A stretch of DNA of 64,000 bases. Source: DATKJS01 sp964551995 (lineage in GTDB: Bacteria; Acidobacteriota; Aminicenantia; Aminicenantales; Saccharicenantaceae). Each line of letters starts with the position of its first letter. Position 1 is the stretch's first letter. A program made the position numbers and the translations under genes. Under the pieces are notes generated by a model that worked only from the letters and a program-made list of their open reading frames with translations, searched no databases and had not been told where the DNA came from. Below are positions 26,633-34,512 of this stretch, one piece after another. Location: contig CAZKFD010000014.1 of the NCBI GenBank assembly GCA_964551995.1, forward strand, positions 46,993 to 110,992. The letters are read 5' to 3'.

Positions 26633-26995
26633 TCAGGCGACCGACGACGTGGCACCTTCTTCGTGGCCATACAAGTGCCGGATCAGGGCAAGGACCTTGG
26701 GGGACGTCAAGTGAAGGAACTCGATGCCCTGCTCGAAGAGCCCCGAGCCTTCGTTGCGCCTGCGCCACTTGACCTCGCCGTCGAGCGAGACGGCCCGTGG
26801 GGTCCCCGCCAAATGGATCCGGATCCGGAGAAGGGTCCCTACCTCGAAGGGCTCCCGCGTCAGGATCCTCGCCCCGCCGGTCGAAAGATCATACGTGCAG
26901 CCCTCGGTTTTCAGACCGTCCCCGTTGCGGAAGAAGGGCCGGATGAAGACGTCGTTGCGCTCGACGAAGCGTTTTCTCCTGCGTCTCTCCAGCAT
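26633..26995 (-). CDS. PilZ-domain protein
   Basis: 120 residues from ATG 26993-26995, behind GGAGGGACG. The c-di-GMP-binding signature is present: an arginine-rich RRRKRFVERNDV at the N-terminus and, after a beta strand, YDLSTGGARIL (the D/N-x-S-x-x-G motif) near residue 38. The remainder is a beta-barrel (RIRIHLAGTPRAVSLDGEV, GIEFLHL). A stand-alone PilZ protein that could relay cyclic di-GMP levels to motility or polysaccharide export. The HD-GYP sensor two genes away is a natural functional partner. Confidence 0.85.
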   Translation of the reverse strand: MLERRRRKRFVERNDVFIRPFFRNGDGLKTEGCTYDLSTGGARILTREPFEVGTLLRIRIHLAGTPRAVSLDGEVKWRRRNEGSGLFEQGIEFLHLTSPKVLALIRHLYGHEEGATSSVA

Positions 26996-27140
26996 CGCTC
27001 GTCCCTCCGGGCATCGCCTGTGCCCCTTGCCGAGGGAATTGTCGGAAAGGGACGGCCCGCGCGCCATCGCCCCCGGCGGTGATTCGCGGGATGATTTCCT
27101 CCCTCCTCCGGGGTCCCGCCCGGCCCCTCCCCGGTCCCCC

Positions 27141-27168
27141 TTGACAAACCGGCTGATTCGTCCATACT
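27141..27168 (+). promoter_or_regulatory. Promoter of the thioesterase/ECF gene group
   Basis: TTGACA (27141-27146), 16-nt spacer, CATACT (27163-27168). Its position makes the upstream GTG at 27185 unlikely as the start of the next gene, because the leader would be only about 10 nt. Confidence 0.65.
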
Positions 27169-27232
27169 TCTTGGGGAGGAAGGCGTGGAAACGCCGGGGA
27201 CGTCCCGGAAAGTTCGTCTGCGGGGATCATCC

Positions 27233-27628
27233 ATGGAAGACAGGGAGCGCTGTGAAACATCCGAGCCCGCTTTGCGGGTAACCCTGATGCCGCGCGACAC
27301 CAACCGGTACGGCACGATCTTCGGCGGCGTCGTCCTCAGCCACATCGACCTGGCGGGGGCCATCCAGGCGCGGGCCTCCTGCGGCCCGTTCAACTTCGTG
27401 ACCGTGGCGCTTAAAAACGTCGTTTTTCATAAGCCGGTCTTCGTCGGAGACATCGTCAGCTTCTATACGAAGACGCTCCGGATCGGGCGGACCTCGGTGA
27501 CGACGCGGGTCACGGTCGAGGCGACGCGGGCGGACACGCGCGAAAAGGTCCGGGTGACGGAAGCCGACGTGGTCTACGTCGCCGTCGACAAGGACTGGAC
27601 GCCCATTTCGGTCGCGCCGAAAAAATGA
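27233..27628 (+). CDS. Hotdog-fold acyl-CoA thioesterase (YciA/BACH type)
   Basis: 131 residues from the ATG at 27233. A GTG at 27185 follows a good GGGGAGGAAGG but lies almost at the expected transcription start. The hotdog core is clear: LMPRDTNRYGTIFGGVVLSH (N-x-x-G-x-x-F-G-G motif), IDLAGAIQARASCG, FVTVALKNVVFHKPVFVGDI and VTEADVVYVAV. It hydrolyses acyl-CoA esters in the cytoplasm. First gene of a possible unit leading into the ECF transporter; a link between the two is not evident. Confidence 0.85.
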   Translation: MEDRERCETSEPALRVTLMPRDTNRYGTIFGGVVLSHIDLAGAIQARASCGPFNFVTVALKNVVFHKPVFVGDIVSFYTKTLRIGRTSVTTRVTVEATRADTREKVRVTEADVVYVAVDKDWTPISVAPKK

Positions 27629-27644
27629 CTTGGGAAGGACGCGC

Positions 27645-28040
27645 ATGATCGCGAGATTCCGGTTCCTGCATTGGGCCGCCCTGATCGGTTTCCTGGCCGC
27701 CGGGCTGCCTGCCTTCGCCCGCGCGCAGACCCGGACTCCGGACGAAAAATACGCGGCCCTGCTGGGAACCTGGGACGCCCAGACGGAGAACGCCGCCTAC
27801 ACGTTTACCTTCGAGTTTCTCCTCAAGGACGGGGTCCTCAAAGGGAAATACACGGGGTCCGCGGGGACTTCCGAAATGGAAAACCTGAAGTTCGAAAACA
27901 GCATCGTCAGCTTCTCGGTGAACGTCAGCGGCATGATTCTGGACTACTCCGCCGTCATCGACGGCGACAAGCTCTCCGGCCAGGTCTCCCTGCAGTACGG
28001 CCAGGCCGATATCACCGGCAAGAAGAGGAAGGGCGCGTAG
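27645..28040 (+). CDS. Small secreted protein of unknown function
   Basis: 131 residues from ATG 27645, behind GGAAGG. Signal peptide MIARFRFLHWAALIGFLAAG ending near AFARAQT. The mature part of about 100 residues is predicted beta-rich (TWDAQTENAAYTFTFEFLLK, VLKGKYTGSAGTSEMENLKF, ISFSV-like strands, DGDKLSGQVSLQYGQADIT) and looks like a small lipocalin-like barrel. No cysteines in the mature part. It lies 16 nt after the thioesterase and 33 nt before the ECF S component. Confidence 0.75.
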   Translation: MIARFRFLHWAALIGFLAAGLPAFARAQTRTPDEKYAALLGTWDAQTENAAYTFTFEFLLKDGVLKGKYTGSAGTSEMENLKFENSIVSFSVNVSGMILDYSAVIDGDKLSGQVSLQYGQADITGKKRKGA

Positions 28041-28073
28041 CCGCGCCCGCATTCGCGCCCGCGGCGGGCCGCC

Positions 28074-28628
28074 ATGAAGGAAATATTCGGCGTCTGGAAG
28101 AGCACCCGGGGCATCGTCCTGACGGCTTTCACGGCGGCCATCTACGCCGGGACCCTGATCCCCTTCAAGCCGATCCAGATCGTGCCCGGCCTAACCGAGC
28201 TGCGGCCGGCGAGCGTCATCCCCGTTCTGTTCGGCATCCTCTTCGGGCCCGCAGCGGCCTGGGGGTCGGCCATCGGGAACCTGATCGCCGACTTCTTCGG
28301 CATGCTGTCGCCCGTCAGCGCCTTCGGCTTCGTGGCCAACTTCTTCTTCTCATATGTGGCGTTCGGGCTCTGGCGGGCGTTGGTCAAGACCGTCACGCTG
28401 AACATCGGCCAGATCGGGCTGTTCGTCGTCTGCGGGATCGCGGCCAGCCTCGTCTGTGCCGCCATCGTCGCGTCGGGCGCCCAGCTCCTCGGGTTCGCCC
28501 CGTTCCGGGTCCTGTTCCTCGTCATCTTCATCAACAACGCCCTGATGACGGGCATCCTCGGACCCGTCCTGATGAAACTGCTCTACGCCCGCGTCAGGAA
28601 GATAGGCATGCTCTATGAAGGAGCCTGA
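28074..28628 (+). CDS. ECF transporter substrate-binding membrane subunit (S component)
   Basis: 184 residues with five or six hydrophobic helices. LTELRPASVIPVLFGILFGP and AAAWGSAIGNLIADFFGM are the pattern seen in QueT-like and related S components, whose loops bind the vitamin or micronutrient. It is followed at once by genes for a fused double ATPase and EcfT, so this is a dedicated (group I) ECF importer. The ligand cannot be read from sequence. A queuosine precursor is one option given queH at 13.3 kb; thiamine precursors are less likely as thiC is present. Confidence 0.78.
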   Translation: MKEIFGVWKSTRGIVLTAFTAAIYAGTLIPFKPIQIVPGLTELRPASVIPVLFGILFGPAAAWGSAIGNLIADFFGMLSPVSAFGFVANFFFSYVAFGLWRALVKTVTLNIGQIGLFVVCGIAASLVCAAIVASGAQLLGFAPFRVLFLVIFINNALMTGILGPVLMKLLYARVRKIGMLYEGA

Positions 28629-28668
28629 GCGTCCCGGGGCGGGACCGCCGCCCCGGACGGAGCCCTTG

Positions 28669-30294
28669 ATGATCAGTCTCAGCGGCCTCAATTTCCGCTA
28701 CACCGCGGACGGCCCGCCGGTCCTTGAGGACGTCCGCCTTCGGATCGCCCCCGGCGAAAGGGTTCTCGTGGCCGGCCGGAACGGGGCCGGAAAAACGACC
28801 TTGTCCAAGATCCTGAGCGGCGTCATCCCCCACGTAGAAAAGGGCGTCGTTGAAGGAGAATGCCTGTTCCGGGGCCGAAGGGTTGAGGACATCCCCTACC
28901 CGGAAATGGTCAAGGACATTGCCATCCTCTTTCAGGACTTCGAGGCCCAGATCGTCTCGACATCGGTCGGGGAAGAGCTGGTCTTTTACCCGCTGAACAC
29001 CGGGGTGCCCTACGGCAGAGCCCGGGAGGAGGCAGCGCGGGTCCTGGAGGAGTTCGGGCTGGCCGGGTTCGAGCGGCGGGCGATCCACGAGCTCTCCGGC
29101 GGCGAAAAGCAGAAGATCGCCCTGCTGAGCCTGCTGACCGTCGCCCCCTCCTGGCTCATTCTCGACGAGCCGTTCACGGACATCGAGCCGGCCTCGCGGG
29201 AATCCATCCTGGAGGCGCTCGGGAGGTCCTCGTTCCGCGGCGGCGTCGTCCTTTTCGACCAGGAACTCGCCCACTACCGGCTCTTCGACCGGCTCCTCAT
29301 CCTCCACGACGGCCGGGTCCTCTACGACGGCGATCCGGGGCCGGCGGTCTCGGACAAGGGCCTCCTCGACCGGGCGGGACTGGAGGCCCCGGGCATGCTC
29401 AGGGTATTTCCCGCGGGCACGACGGTCGATTCCGTCCGAGCCGGCTACGCCTTCGACGAAAAGGCGTTCGCCGGCCTGCACCGCGCCGAGCCCCCGGCGG
29501 AAAGGCTCATCGAAGTCCGGAACCTGTCCTTCGGCTACAAGAGCTCGGCCGCCCCCGTCCTGAACGACATCAGCCTCGAAGTCGGGCGCGGAGACTTCGT
29601 GGCCGTGGTCGGCCCGAACGGGTCGGGCAAGACAACTCTGATGAAGCTCCTGGCCGGAATCCTGAAGTTCCGGGAGGGGGACATCCTGTGCCGGGGGACG
29701 AGCATCCGCCGCCGCGACCTGACGGGCATCGTCGGTTACGTATATCAGAACCCGGACAACCAGATTTTCGCCGCGACCGTCGAGGACGAGATCGCCTTCA
29801 TCCTGAAGATGAGAAAAGCCGACGCGCCCGTCATCGAGGAAAAGACGCGGCGGATCATGGACCTCCTGGGACTCGCGGACAAGCGCGGCGTCGATCCCTT
29901 CACACTGTCCAAGGGGGACCGGGAGAAGCTGGCCTGCGCCTCGATCCTGGTCGCCGAGCCCGAGATCATCATCCTGGACGAGCCGACGACCGGCCTGGAT
30001 TTTCCCTCGGTCCAGGAATTGATGGCCCTCATCGAGCGGCTCAACGGACAGGGGCGGACGGTGCTCATGATCACCCACGCCATGGAGGTCGCCGCGGCCT
30101 ACGGCCGGAAGGTCCTGGCCCTGGAAGGCGGACGGGTCCTCTTCTTCGGCGAGAAACGCGCTTTCTTCGCCGACGGGAATCTGCTCGACCGGGCCCGGGT
30201 CCGGCGCACCGAACTCATGGACCTCTCCCTAAATCTGAACGGCCGGCTGCTCCTCGGGCCCGACGAATTCCGCGCCTGCTGGACGAAACGATGA
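28669..30294 (+). CDS. Fused double ATPase of an ECF transporter (EcfA-EcfA')
   Basis: 541 residues from ATG 28669 with GGAG at proper spacing; an in-frame ATG at 28615 overlaps the S component gene and is an alternative. Two ABC ATPase halves in one chain. First half: Walker A AGRNGAGKTTLSKIL, signature LSGGEKQKIALLSLL, Walker B WLILDEPFTDIE. Second half: Walker A GPNGSGKTTLMKLL, signature LSKGDREKLACASIL (Gly to Lys change in LSGG), Walker B IIILDEPTTGLD. Energises uptake with the S component and EcfT. The asymmetry of the two signatures is worth noting. Overlaps ecfT by 4 nt. Confidence 0.9.
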   Translation: MISLSGLNFRYTADGPPVLEDVRLRIAPGERVLVAGRNGAGKTTLSKILSGVIPHVEKGVVEGECLFRGRRVEDIPYPEMVKDIAILFQDFEAQIVSTSVGEELVFYPLNTGVPYGRAREEAARVLEEFGLAGFERRAIHELSGGEKQKIALLSLLTVAPSWLILDEPFTDIEPASRESILEALGRSSFRGGVVLFDQELAHYRLFDRLLILHDGRVLYDGDPGPAVSDKGLLDRAGLEAPGMLRVFPAGTTVDSVRAGYAFDEKAFAGLHRAEPPAERLIEVRNLSFGYKSSAAPVLNDISLEVGRGDFVAVVGPNGSGKTTLMKLLAGILKFREGDILCRGTSIRRRDLTGIVGYVYQNPDNQIFAATVEDEIAFILKMRKADAPVIEEKTRRIMDLLGLADKRGVDPFTLSKGDREKLACASILVAEPEIIILDEPTTGLDFPSVQELMALIERLNGQGRTVLMITHAMEVAAAYGRKVLALEGGRVLFFGEKRAFFADGNLLDRARVRRTELMDLSLNLNGRLLLGPDEFRACWTKR

Positions 30295-31058
30295 GCGTCT
30301 TCTTTTATCGCGACAGCGGCTCGCCCCTGCACGGCTTCGACCCCCGGACGAAGATCGCCGCCCTGCTCGCACTTTTCGCGGCCATCGTGTTCATTGACCG
30401 GACGGTCGTCCTGGCCGGCCTGCTGGCCGCGCTCGTCGGCCTCTTCACGCTGGCCCGCAGCCTGGGCAGCCTGAGGCGGATGGCGGTCCTCTTCCTGCTC
30501 ATCGGCGCGACGACCTTCGTCCTCTGGACGCTGTCCTATCAGGGGCCCGAAAAGGTCCGCCTCATCGCCGGCCTGACCGTGGCCCGGGGGGCGACCGGGC
30601 GCGCCGCCCTCCTGAGCCTGCGGTTCCTCGACATGCTCTTAGCCGGGCTTCTCTTCCTGTCCGTCACCTCGCTCGAAGACCTCTCGGCCGGGCTCGTTCT
30701 CTTCGGCGTGCCGTACCCGGCCGCCTTCGCCCTGTCGCTTTCGTTCCGGCTCGTGATCGTCTTCGCGGCGACAGGCGCGACGATCGTCGAGGCGCAGAAG
30801 GTCCGGGGCAACGACGTCGAGCGGGGCTCGCTGCTCAGGAGGATCAGGGCCTACGCGCCGCTCCTCATCCCCCTGATCCTCAACGGCCTCAGGAGAGTCG
30901 AAACCCTTAGGGCGGCCCTGGAGTCGAAGGGATTCTCGCCCCGGAACAGGGTCCGCGTCGGCGAAAAATTCAGGATGCGCCGCCGCGATTGGTTGGCCCT
31001 AGCAGGAGCCCTGGCCTTCCTGGCCCTCGTGATCATCCTCAGGGCTGAGCCCCGGTAA
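30291..31058 (+). CDS. ecfT: ECF transporter transmembrane coupling protein EcfT
   Basis: 255 residues, start ATG overlapping the ATPase stop. N-terminal SPLHGFDPRTKIAALLALFA is the classic EcfT opening (H-x-L-D-P-R-x-K-like). Five or so membrane helices lie between residues 20 and 130 and at the C-terminus. The cytoplasmic coupling helices carry EAQKVRGND near residue 165 and RRVETLRAALESKGF near 205, in the places of the two Ala-Arg-Gly motifs that contact the ATPases. Completes the importer with the two upstream genes. Confidence 0.87.
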   Translation: MSVFFYRDSGSPLHGFDPRTKIAALLALFAAIVFIDRTVVLAGLLAALVGLFTLARSLGSLRRMAVLFLLIGATTFVLWTLSYQGPEKVRLIAGLTVARGATGRAALLSLRFLDMLLAGLLFLSVTSLEDLSAGLVLFGVPYPAAFALSLSFRLVIVFAATGATIVEAQKVRGNDVERGSLLRRIRAYAPLLIPLILNGLRRVETLRAALESKGFSPRNRVRVGEKFRMRRRDWLALAGALAFLALVIILRAEPR

Positions 31059-31091
31059 GGGCCGCCGTGCCGAACGCCCGGCCGGGAAATT

Positions 31092-32465
31092 TTAGACCGC
31101 GGCCGAAGGGGCGTTCGACTTGACCCGCCGGTACTCCCGGATCACGAGGAGGCAGAGCAAGATCCATATCGCGGTGACGGCGACGTTGACTTTGGCGTAG
31201 AACTCCACCGTGGCCGAGCTCAGGAGGAAAACGGTCAAGGCCGCGAAAGCGTCGCCGCTCCGGTAGAAGAACGTGTCGGCCGCCGCCTTGCCCTTGTACT
31301 TCTCCTCCCGGGACGTGATGAGGAAGAGGGCGCCTTTGGTCGTATTCATCAGGGAATAGTCGACGCCGTTCTCAAAGCTCTTGACCCATTTGATGGCCAT
31401 GAGGGAGGCCCCCAAACCGACCAAGCTGTAACCGCCGAGCGAGATGAGGGGAAGGACGAGGACGGCCCCGCTGACGCCGATCCATTGGAAGATGCGGGAC
31501 ACGAGAAAGAGCTGGACGACGAGCGCGATGAGGTTGTAGAGGAAATGATACTGGGCCGTGACGCTGGCCGTGAGCTGCGTCGCATCCAGCCCTCCCGCCG
31601 TCCCCATGCGGATGGCCCTCCCCACAGCGTTCTTGAGGGTCAGGCCCCAGATGGTCTCGCCCATGAAATTGACATAGTTGAGGCAGAACAGGAGCAAGGC
31701 ATAAAAGAGGAGATACCGGCTCCGGAACACGAGGCGGAAGCCGCCCCCCTTCCGGAGGGGCTCTTGCTTGATCTTTCCCTCTTCGAGCGCCGCGACGTCG
31801 GCGCGCGAGGGCCTCCCCTGGATCTGCCGGATTTCTCTCCGGTGGATGATGATCGTCAGGGCGATACAGATGCCCAGGATGCCAGCCGTCATCAGCATCA
31901 GGATGACATGAAAGTGGGGCCCCAGGGGCTTGATGATGACACCGGCGATCTTGGCCCCGATGACGGCGCCGCAGGTCGAGCCGACGGCGATCATGGGGAA
32001 GAGCCGCTTTCCGGCCTCGTCGGTATAGATATCGTTGGCGAAGCTCCAGAACTGGGCGACGGCCATGAGATTGAAGATGCCGACCCAGATGAAGAAGACG
32101 ATGGCCATGGTCTTCGCCGGCAGGCCCCAGATGAAGAGGAGATAAAAAAGGCCGAGATTGGACATGAAGAAGAGAGTGACCCAGGTGATCAGCAGGTGGC
32201 GCGGGACTTTGGAGGCCAGCCGGCTGAACCCCTTGACGATGAAGATGAACAGGATGGCTTGGGCTCCGGCCAGGTAACTCCGGACGCGGGCGTCGTAGGA
32301 TGTGAGCACCAGGGCCTCGCGCACATCCTTGATGAGATAGTACGCCAGGAGCAGGAGGAAGACGTTGAGCGTCAGGAGAAAAGCGGTCCCCGCCTCCCCG
32401 GGCCTGATGTCCGTGAAGACCTTGAGAACGCGGTACAGGCCCCCGGGTGGCTCGCTACTTCTCAT
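31092..32465 (-). CDS. ATP/ADP translocase-family nucleotide transporter (Tlc/NTT type)
   Basis: 457 residues, about 12 membrane helices. The N-terminal FTDIRPGEAGTAFLLTLNVF and YYLIKDVREALVLTS match the plastid/chlamydial nucleotide transporter family (not the mitochondrial carrier). VAQFWSFANDIYTDEAGKRL, FPMIAVGSTCGAVIGAKIAG and KSFENGVDYSLMNTTKGALF are further conserved blocks. Bacterial free-living homologues exist and their direction of transport is mostly untested. The start overlaps the stop of the upstream kinase-like gene by 11 nt, so translation is probably coupled. Third gene of the leftward operon. Confidence 0.85.
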   Translation of the reverse strand: MRSSEPPGGLYRVLKVFTDIRPGEAGTAFLLTLNVFLLLLAYYLIKDVREALVLTSYDARVRSYLAGAQAILFIFIVKGFSRLASKVPRHLLITWVTLFFMSNLGLFYLLFIWGLPAKTMAIVFFIWVGIFNLMAVAQFWSFANDIYTDEAGKRLFPMIAVGSTCGAVIGAKIAGVIIKPLGPHFHVILMLMTAGILGICIALTIIIHRREIRQIQGRPSRADVAALEEGKIKQEPLRKGGGFRLVFRSRYLLFYALLLFCLNYVNFMGETIWGLTLKNAVGRAIRMGTAGGLDATQLTASVTAQYHFLYNLIALVVQLFLVSRIFQWIGVSGAVLVLPLISLGGYSLVGLGASLMAIKWVKSFENGVDYSLMNTTKGALFLITSREEKYKGKAAADTFFYRSGDAFAALTVFLLSSATVEFYAKVNVAVTAIWILLCLLVIREYRRVKSNAPSAAV

Positions 32466-33276
32466 ACAGCGTGTTCGCTTCCCCGTTCATCTTGATCAGG
32501 CGGTCGATCTCCTTGAGGATCAGGTCCCGGCGGAACAGCATGGTGTTGATCTCCTCATTTGTGAGGTAATCGCCGACGGCCGCCTTGATGCTGTCGAACG
32601 TCAGGGCCTTGGCCTTATCGATGATGGCCCGCGGAAGCTCGCTCATGAGTTTCGGCCCACCCTGGCTCTTGTCCGTAAAGAGGAGCTTTTTCCAAGTCCG
32701 GAAGGTCCGCGAGTGGTCGATGAGGATCATCCTCCAGTCCTTGGTGATCAGGATGTTGCCCTCGCTGCGGTCCTCGTTGCAGATCAGGTTGTCGAAGAAA
32801 CGTTGCAGATAAGTCGCCCGGTTCCAGTTGAAGACTTTGTAGGACGGCGTCTTGATCTTTTTATCGACCTTGTCCCGAAGCGAGATCGTGTCGTCGATCC
32901 AGTACTGGCAGGAGCCCAAGTCCCCCTGGAAGCGGCGCTCGACGGTCGGCGGGACCATGTTCAGGCCGAGCAGCTGGTCCAGGCGGTAGGCGGCGATCTC
33001 ATACTGCCAGCCCTCGAGATAGCCGTGCAGGCGTCCCCGGGCGTTCTTCCACAGGCCCCGATGGGTGAAATCGCCCAGCTTGAGGGTCAGGACCCAGGGA
33101 CTCGTCACGGCCTCTTCGCCGCTCATCTGTCTCTGGCCGACGATCTCCGCCGTCTTCAGGAACTCCTCCCACTTCGGGAACTGGGCAATCTCGTCCGGAA
33201 GCAGCTGTGCATAGGCTTGAGCGGCCAGGACGAGAAAAAGAATTAGACCCACCCACGACAAACCTTTCCGTTTCAT
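32455..33276 (-). CDS. Exported PI3/4-kinase/FAM20-like kinase, paralog A
   Basis: 273 residues behind a strong GGAGGTG. Signal peptide MKRKGLSWVGLILFLVLAAQ with cleavage expected after AYA. Atypical kinase core: ALTLKL-like strand (WVLTLKLGDFTHRGLWKNA), EIAAYRLDQLLGLNMVPPTV with the helix-C-type Glu, catalytic loop NLICNEDRSEGNILI with D169 and N174, and metal-binding ILIDHSRTF with D187. This order matches the PI3/4-kinase (PF00454) and FAM20/HipA-like fold. It would phosphorylate a protein, lipid or small molecule outside the cytoplasm, which needs ATP there. About half its residues agree with the adjacent paralog. Not experimentally characterised to my knowledge. Confidence 0.65.
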   Translation of the reverse strand: MKRKGLSWVGLILFLVLAAQAYAQLLPDEIAQFPKWEEFLKTAEIVGQRQMSGEEAVTSPWVLTLKLGDFTHRGLWKNARGRLHGYLEGWQYEIAAYRLDQLLGLNMVPPTVERRFQGDLGSCQYWIDDTISLRDKVDKKIKTPSYKVFNWNRATYLQRFFDNLICNEDRSEGNILITKDWRMILIDHSRTFRTWKKLLFTDKSQGGPKLMSELPRAIIDKAKALTFDSIKAAVGDYLTNEEINTMLFRRDLILKEIDRLIKMNGEANTLYEK

Positions 33277-33294
33277 CGAGACACCTCCGAAGAA

Positions 33295-34134
33295 CTAATA
33301 AAGAACCTTGCCTTCTCCCTCCTGACGGACCATCGCGTCGATCTCGTCCAGGAGGAGCTTTTTGCGGGCGATGACGGACTCGATCTCCCCGTCGGTCAGA
33401 TAAGGGCCGACCGCTTCCTTGACGGTCGCGAAATCCAGGTCTTTGATGCTGTCCACGAGCCGGCGGGGAACGCGCCGGAAGAGGACCGGTCTTCCGTCCT
33501 CGAACGTCTTGATGCCATGCGCGCCGTAGATCAGTCTCTCCGTGTATTCCCGGGACCAGCGGAAGGCGCGGGAGTGGTCGATGAGGATCGTCCGCCAGTC
33601 CTCCGTGATGAGGATATTCTGCTGGGTCAGGTCGTCGTTGGCCACGAGACAGGTCCACAGACGCGTGACATATTTCATGTCGTTCATCTGCGCCTGCGCA
33701 GAAGCGGGGATCGGGATCTTCTTTTCCTCGATGTCCAGGAGGCTGCCGCGGTTTTGGATCCACAGGGAGAGAGAGCCCCTTTTCCCTTTGAATTCCCGCT
33801 CGACCGTCGGCGGGACCATGTTCAGGCCGATGAGCCTGTCGATCCGATAGGCGGCGATCTCGTATTTCCAGCTGTCGGCGAAGTAACCGTGCCGTTCGTC
33901 GAGGCCTTTCCACGCGCCCTTGTTCTCGACGCCGCCCTGCCTGAGGGTGAGCTTCCAAGGGTTCGTGACGCCTTCGCCGATCCTTGCGAACGCGACGATA
34001 TCGGCGGTTTTGAGGAACTCCTCCCACTGCGCCCGCCTGGCGATCTCGCCAGGAAGGAATTGGCAGAAAAGGAATTCTCCGCCCAGCGACAGCAACACGA
34101 CAGGAAGAAGAATCCCCCTTCCGAAACGTCTCAT
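33295..34134 (-). CDS. Exported PI3/4-kinase/FAM20-like kinase, paralog B
   Basis: 279 residues from ATG 34132-34134, behind GGGAGGG. Signal peptide MRRFGRGILLPVVLLSLGGE up to about residue 25. The mature protein starts like paralog A (WEEFLKTADIV in B, WEEFLKTAEIV in A) and shares YEIAAYRIDRLIGLNMVPPT. The catalytic loop reads LVANDDLTQQNILITEDW with D168 and N173 kept but the Arg after the Asp replaced by Leu. Metal motif ILIDHSRAF with D186 is intact. First gene of the operon, 18 nt before paralog A. Divergence of the DR motif may mean changed activity. Long in-frame readings upstream of the ATG are antisense shadows. Confidence 0.65.
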   Translation of the reverse strand: MRRFGRGILLPVVLLSLGGEFLFCQFLPGEIARRAQWEEFLKTADIVAFARIGEGVTNPWKLTLRQGGVENKGAWKGLDERHGYFADSWKYEIAAYRIDRLIGLNMVPPTVEREFKGKRGSLSLWIQNRGSLLDIEEKKIPIPASAQAQMNDMKYVTRLWTCLVANDDLTQQNILITEDWRTILIDHSRAFRWSREYTERLIYGAHGIKTFEDGRPVLFRRVPRRLVDSIKDLDFATVKEAVGPYLTDGEIESVIARKKLLLDEIDAMVRQEGEGKVLY

Positions 34135-34165
34135 AGAAACCCTCCCGAAACTCCCTTCTGGGCGA

Positions 34166-34194
34166 ATCATGAGCCTCTTTTTTTCGGAAGTCAA
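34166..34194 (-). promoter_or_regulatory. Promoter of the kinase-translocase operon
   Basis: Minus strand TTGACT (complement of 34189-34194), 17-nt spacer, CATGAT (complement of 34166-34171), about 30 nt before paralog B. Confidence 0.5.
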
Positions 34195-34413
34195 GCCCCG
34201 GTCCGGCCGGCGCAGGACCCGGTCGAAGCCGAACCGACGGAGGCGGAATCCCGGTCCCGGCTCGAGAGATCCGGGTCTTCTGCCACCTGCGTTCGCGGGG
34301 CTTGGACTCGCGGGAACGGCAGCCGGATTCCGAACGCCCGAGACCGGAAAGACGGGCGCTTCTTCGCTGCGCGAGGCCGACACCGCCGCGCGTTTAGATA
34401 CAGAGGTGACACC

Positions 34414-34443
34414 TTGACAGCCGTTCGATGGCGGCGATATAGT
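34414..34443 (+). promoter_or_regulatory. Promoter of the amidohydrolase gene
   Basis: TTGACA (34414-34419), 18-nt spacer, TATAGT (34438-34443). Together with the leftward promoter at 34166-34194 it accounts for the 378-nt divergent gap 34135-34512; nothing else was seen there. Confidence 0.65.
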
Positions 34444-34512
34444 TTCTCCGAGGCGGGAAGCCCTTGCCGGATCCGCTTCGCCATCCGCTTTGAAACGAAA
34501 GAGAGGATGCCC

